A stretch of 64,000 nucleotides of DNA from positions 1 through 64,000 of the forward strand of contig NZ_QTPP01000005.1 in the NCBI RefSeq assembly GCF_003853415.1, read 5' to 3'. Under the pieces are notes generated by a model. That model worked only from the letters and a program-made list of their open reading frames with translations. It was not told the origin of the DNA and searched no databases. This DNA is from Burkholderia sp. Bp9142 (GTDB lineage Bacteria > Pseudomonadota > Gammaproteobacteria > Burkholderiales > Burkholderiaceae). Both the position numbers and the translations under genes were made by a program. Below are positions 60,555 to 64,000 of this stretch, piece by piece (position 1 is the stretch's first letter; each line of letters opens with the position of its first letter).

Positions 60555-61910
60555 TCACGGATAGAAGATCTGGACGCGGAAATTCGAGGCGGGCGCGCCG
60601 TTCGTGTCGAGACGGACGACCATCGTCTGTGTCGTGCCGGGCGGCAGCCCGGCGTCGATCGGCGTGCCCGGGCGCACGTAGTCGCGCGGCGCGAGCACAC
60701 GGCGCACGGTCACGTGATTCGTGTCGTCGAGCAGCGTCAGCTCGAGCGACGGGTAGGCGAGCGCGACGCGGTAGCGGTTCGTCAGCGGCACCTTCAGCTC
60801 CAGCACGCGCGGGCCGTCGAGCTGGCGCAGGTCGGTCGCGTCGAGCCGCAGGCCGTCGATCGCGCGCGGCGGCGCGACCTTGCAGCCGAGCGGCGCGCAC
60901 GCCTGGCGGAACCAGCCCTGCGTGACGGGCCAGTAGATCATCACGATTTCGCGCTGCCACCACGCAAGCTGCGCGACGAGCAGCACCGCGAGCGCGGCGG
61001 CGACGAGCCCGCCGAAAAAGCCGCCGAGCATCCCGCGGCGCTGCGGCGCGCGCGTCTCGCGCGTGACGGCGAAGTGCGGGCGGTCGTCATCGGTCAGTGC
61101 GGCGGGGAAGGGGACGGCCAGTTGGACGGCCGGTTCGCTGGCGGCCGCGGCCGGTGCGGCGGTGCGTTCGCCGGCGTGGGTGTCGGGTCCGGATGCGGGT
61201 TCGGATGCGGCTTGCGCCGGCCTGAACGCGAAGCGCGGTTCGCGCGGTGCGTGCTCGTCGTCGGGCACCGCGAAGCGCGCGTTGCCAACCGGTTCGGCGG
61301 GCTCTGCTGCGGCTTGTTCGGCCGATGGCGTGTGCGCGACGAAGCGCGGTTCGCGCAGGTCGGGCTCGGCAGTCGGCGCAGCCCGCGACGTGCCCGATGC
61401 GTCGGTTTCGTGCGGCGTCGCTTCCGGTTCGGCCGGATGCGCGACCGCGGCGTGCAGCTCGGCAGGGGCGGAGGCGATCGGTGCGGGCGTGCCGGACAAG
61501 TGAACGACACCGGCCTCCGTGGCCGGCAGCGCGAGCGGCACCAGCGGCTCGGCGCGCACGGTCTGTCCGGTGTGCTGCAGGGACGGGTCGACACCGGCAT
61601 CGAGCCACGGCGCCCACATGTCCCAGCCTTCCGGCTTGTAGTCGGTATCGGACGCCGACCCGACCGGTACGTCGGTGGCGAAGAGCCGCGCGGGCGCGAC
61701 GTCGTGTTGCAGGGTGGCGGCCGGCTCGGCCGGCCCCGCTTCGGTCAACGCCGGCTCGGGCTGCTGCGCCGGGTCGGGCACGAGCGACTGCGATGCGTTG
61801 AAGACCTGCTGGCAGTGTCCGCAACGCACGAGCCCGTCATGCAGCGAGAGCTGTTCCTGCTGCAGCCGGAAGACGGTTTCGCAATGAGGGCAGCGCGTCG
61901 CAAGAAGCAT
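60555..61910 (-). CDS. Zinc-ribbon / DUF3426 membrane protein
   Basis: The 451-aa protein starts with an MJ0042-type zinc ribbon (CPHC at 7-10 and CGHC at 30-33). A long proline/alanine/glutamate-rich, probably disordered region of about 220 residues follows. A single membrane helix (LGGFFGGLVAAALAVLLVAQLAWW) lies near residue 305, with a C-terminal DUF3426 domain outside. The topology suggests a cytoplasmic sensor-like ribbon and a periplasmic domain, but no function is established. It lies 45 bp after prmA. Confidence 0.85.
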   Translation of the reverse strand: MLLATRCPHCETVFRLQQEQLSLHDGLVRCGHCQQVFNASQSLVPDPAQQPEPALTEAGPAEPAATLQHDVAPARLFATDVPVGSASDTDYKPEGWDMWAPWLDAGVDPSLQHTGQTVRAEPLVPLALPATEAGVVHLSGTPAPIASAPAELHAAVAHPAEPEATPHETDASGTSRAAPTAEPDLREPRFVAHTPSAEQAAAEPAEPVGNARFAVPDDEHAPREPRFAFRPAQAASEPASGPDTHAGERTAAPAAAASEPAVQLAVPFPAALTDDDRPHFAVTRETRAPQRRGMLGGFFGGLVAAALAVLLVAQLAWWQREIVMIYWPVTQGWFRQACAPLGCKVAPPRAIDGLRLDATDLRQLDGPRVLELKVPLTNRYRVALAYPSLELTLLDDTNHVTVRRVLAPRDYVRPGTPIDAGLPPGTTQTMVVRLDTNGAPASNFRVQIFYP

Positions 61911-61955
61911 GTCGAGCCGGGCGGCCTGCTGGCCAGAGTGAAGGACAGCGCTATT

Positions 61956-62858
61956 CTAATGGCTTTCCCGCCGGGTTCCGGCGAGGCATACCCAACCTTC
62001 GTGTTCGCGCCAGACCGAGATGTCGACGTAGCGCGCATAGACGGCCGCGACTTCGTCCGCCTGGCGTGCGAGCACGCCCGACAGCGCGATGCGCCCGCCC
62101 GGTTTCACCTTCGATGCGAGCATCGACGCCATCAGCTTCAGCGGGTTCGACAGGATATTCGCGACGACGATGTCGAATTCGCCGGCCGGACATGCGTCGG
62201 GCAGCCCGTACGTGACATCCGCATGGTTGCGTTCGCTGTTCTGCCGCGCCGATTCGACCGCTTGGCGGTCGATGTCGATGCCGACCACGGGGTTCGCCCC
62301 GCATTTCTGCGCGAGGATCGCGAGGATGCCCGAGCCGCAGCCATAGTCGAGTACCGACTGGCCGGGCTTCACCGACTGTTCGAGCCATTCCATGCACAGG
62401 CGCGTGGTCGGGTGGCTGCCGGTGCCGAAGGCGAGACCGGGGTCGAGTTCGAGGATCAGCGCGTCGGGGTCGGGTGCGTCGTGCCACGACGGCACGACCC
62501 AGATCCGCTCGCCGATCGGAATCGGCTCGAATTGCGACTGCGTGAGCCGCACCCAGTCCTGTTCCTCGACTTCACGCACGTCGAACTTCGGTGTCTCGGC
62601 GACGCCGATTTCGTTCGCGGCCGCCGCGAGCAGCACGGCCGGCTCGTGATCGGGCGACAGCAGCGCGATCACGCGCGAGTGCTGCCACGCGGTGCGTTCG
62701 GGAACCAGGCCCGGCTCGCCGAAGAGCGGCTGCTCGTCGGGCGTGTCGGCGTCGGCGTCCTCGACGGACACCGACAGCGCGCCGAGTTCGAGCAGTGCGT
62801 CGGACAGCGCCTCCGCATGCTCACGGGCCAGTTCGACGACGAGTTCGCGATAGCTCAT
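61956..62858 (-). CDS. prmA: Ribosomal protein L11 methyltransferase
   Basis: This 300-aa enzyme trimethylates lysines and the N-terminus of L11. The N-terminal substrate-binding domain precedes a Rossmann fold with the SAM loop [11 protein letters not shown] near residue 176. The start is ATG at 62858, two bases after the accC stop, so accC-prmA are co-translated. The protein fits the family in length (E. coli 293 aa). Confidence 0.95.
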   Translation of the reverse strand: MSYRELVVELAREHAEALSDALLELGALSVSVEDADADTPDEQPLFGEPGLVPERTAWQHSRVIALLSPDHEPAVLLAAAANEIGVAETPKFDVREVEEQDWVRLTQSQFEPIPIGERIWVVPSWHDAPDPDALILELDPGLAFGTGSHPTTRLCMEWLEQSVKPGQSVLDYGCGSGILAILAQKCGANPVVGIDIDRQAVESARQNSERNHADVTYGLPDACPAGEFDIVVANILSNPLKLMASMLASKVKPGGRIALSGVLARQADEVAAVYARYVDISVWREHEGWVCLAGTRRESH

Positions 62859-62860
62859 GC

Positions 62861-64000
62861 TTACGCTTCTTCCGGTGCGACCTGCTGCTTCTGGGCGAGC
62901 CGGTGTTCGAGGTAATGGATGCTGGTGCCGCCCTCGACGAACTTCGAGTCGATCATCAGCTCGCGGTGCAGCGGGATGTTGGTATGGATGCCTTCGACGA
63001 CCATTTCCGACAGCGCGATGCGCATCCGGCGGATCGCCTGGTCGCGCGTCGCGCCGTAGGTGATCACCTTGCCGATCATCGAATCATAGTTCGGCGGCAC
63101 GAAATAGCCATTGTACGCATGCGAGTCGACGCGCACGCCGGGGCCGCCCGGCGTATGCCACGACGTGATCCGGCCCGGCGACGGCGTGAACTTGAACGGA
63201 TCTTCCGCGTTGATCCGGCATTCGATCGCATGTCCGCGGAACTGGATGTCGCGCTGGCGCAGCAGGAGCTTCTCGCCGGCCGCGATGCGGATCTGTTCCT
63301 GCACGATGTCGACGCCCGTGATCATCTCCGACACCGGGTGCTCGACCTGCACGCGCGTATTCATCTCGATGAAGTAGAACTCGTTGTTCTCGTACAGGAA
63401 TTCGAAGGTGCCCGCGCCGAGGTAGCCCATCTTCTTGCACGCGTCCGCGCAGCGGTCGCCGATACGCTCGATCAGGCGGCGCGGAATGCCGGGCGCCGGC
63501 GCTTCCTCGATCACCTTCTGGTGACGGCGCTGCATCGAGCAATCGCGCTCGCCGAGCCAGATCGCGTTCTTGTGCGCGTCCGACAGCACCTGGATTTCGA
63601 TGTGGCGCGGGTTCTCGAGGAACTTCTCCATGTACACCTGCGGGTTGCCGAACGCACGGCCGGCTTCCTCACGGGTCATGTTGACCGCATTCACGAGCGC
63701 GGCCTCGGTGTGCACGACGCGCATCCCGCGCCCGCCGCCGCCGCCCGCTGCCTTGATGATGACCGGATAGCCGATCGCGCGCGCGATCTTCACGATCTCC
63801 TTCGGATCGTCCGGCAACGCGCCTTCCGAACCCGGCACGCACGGCACGCCGGTCTTGATCATGGTCTGTTTCGCGGTGACCTTGTCACCCATCAGGCGGA
63901 TCGTTTCCGGACGCGGGCCGATGAACGTGAAGCCCGACTGCTCGACGCGTTCCGCGAAGTCGGCGTTCTCCGACAGGAAGCCGTAGCCGGGGTGGATCGC
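62861..64000 (-). CDS. accC: Acetyl-CoA carboxylase biotin carboxylase subunit (partial)
   Basis: The C-terminal 379 residues of AccC are present; the N-terminus lies beyond the window. This ATP-grasp enzyme carboxylates biotin on AccB in the first step of fatty acid synthesis. The glycine-rich ATP loop [11 protein letters not shown] and the metal/ATP motif [14 protein letters not shown] are visible, and the open frame continues unbroken to base 64000. accB is expected just upstream. Confidence 0.96.
   Translation of the reverse strand, partial: AIHPGYGFLSENADFAERVEQSGFTFIGPRPETIRLMGDKVTAKQTMIKTGVPCVPGSEGALPDDPKEIVKIARAIGYPVIIKAAGGGGGRGMRVVHTEAALVNAVNMTREEAGRAFGNPQVYMEKFLENPRHIEIQVLSDAHKNAIWLGERDCSMQRRHQKVIEEAPAPGIPRRLIERIGDRCADACKKMGYLGAGTFEFLYENNEFYFIEMNTRVQVEHPVSEMITGVDIVQEQIRIAAGEKLLLRQRDIQFRGHAIECRINAEDPFKFTPSPGRITSWHTPGGPGVRVDSHAYNGYFVPPNYDSMIGKVITYGATRDQAIRRMRIALSEMVVEGIHTNIPLHRELMIDSKFVEGGTSIHYLEHRLAQKQQVAPEEA

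Overview
The window is a 64 kb, GC-rich (roughly two-thirds G+C by eye) piece of bacterial chromosome. Gene order, codon use and protein sequences point to a Burkholderia, most likely the B. cepacia complex, primary chromosome. This placement rests on recognising the families and their order (mra/dcw cluster, peroxiredoxin, lpxC, dciA-like gene, secA, argJ, then pilBCD-coaE-zapD-yacG) from memory, not on a database search. Nearly all of it is vertically inherited core genome. I see no prophage, insertion sequence, CRISPR array or defence island.

Layout. 1-4310: the 3' end of an rRNA operon (5S rRNA and terminator), a stand-alone molybdopterin oxidoreductase and fadD. 4310-6860: a 7-bp tandem-repeat array, a general porin and coq7. 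7070-24626: the complete division and cell-wall (dcw) cluster mraZ-rsmH-ftsL-ftsI-murE-murF-mraY-murD-ftsW-(small ORF)-murG-murC-ddl-ftsQ-ftsA-ftsZ, almost all joined by ATGA overlaps or short gaps and headed by a promoter with four MraZ boxes. 24827-32841: a Prx5-type peroxiredoxin, lpxC, a divergent DUF721/DciA-like gene, secA, argJ, a DUF815 ATPase and mutT. 32903-40873, minus strand: the pilB-pilC-pilD-coaE-zapD-yacG cluster, a CNNM/CorC-type membrane protein, tRNA-Pro(CGG) and ispB. 41000-44192: rplU-rpmA-obgE-proB. 44283-52129: a CNP1-like lipoprotein, rppH, proS, marC, hpt, ffh, a CcsA-like membrane protein, a small PP0621-type protein and ampD. 52229-57161: nrdA and nrdB behind a promoter with two NrdR boxes. 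57599-64000: a lysine/alanine-repeat histone H1-like protein, a glycine-zipper lipoprotein, a PfkB-type sugar kinase, tpx, a zinc-ribbon/DUF3426 protein, prmA and the 3' part of accC, which runs off the window.

The genes work together mainly in envelope growth and division: lipid II synthesis (murE, F, D, G, C, mraY, ddl), the divisome (ftsL, I, W, Q, A, Z, with zapD elsewhere in the window), lipid A (lpxC), recycling (ampD), protein export (secA, ffh) and fatty-acid metabolism (fadD, accC). DNA precursor supply (nrdAB) and helicase loading (DciA-like) add replication functions.

The clearest unexplained structure is at the ftsW-murG junction. A 125-bp segment bounded by 24-bp direct repeats creates a 42-codon ORF coupled by ATGA overlaps to both neighbours, inside a strong inverted repeat that would hide its ribosome-binding site. 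Other points worth checking are the CTGCTCA/CCGCTCA array, a near-palindrome upstream of the porin, the structured 437-bp gap before the histone-like gene, and an 18-bp perfect palindrome after it.
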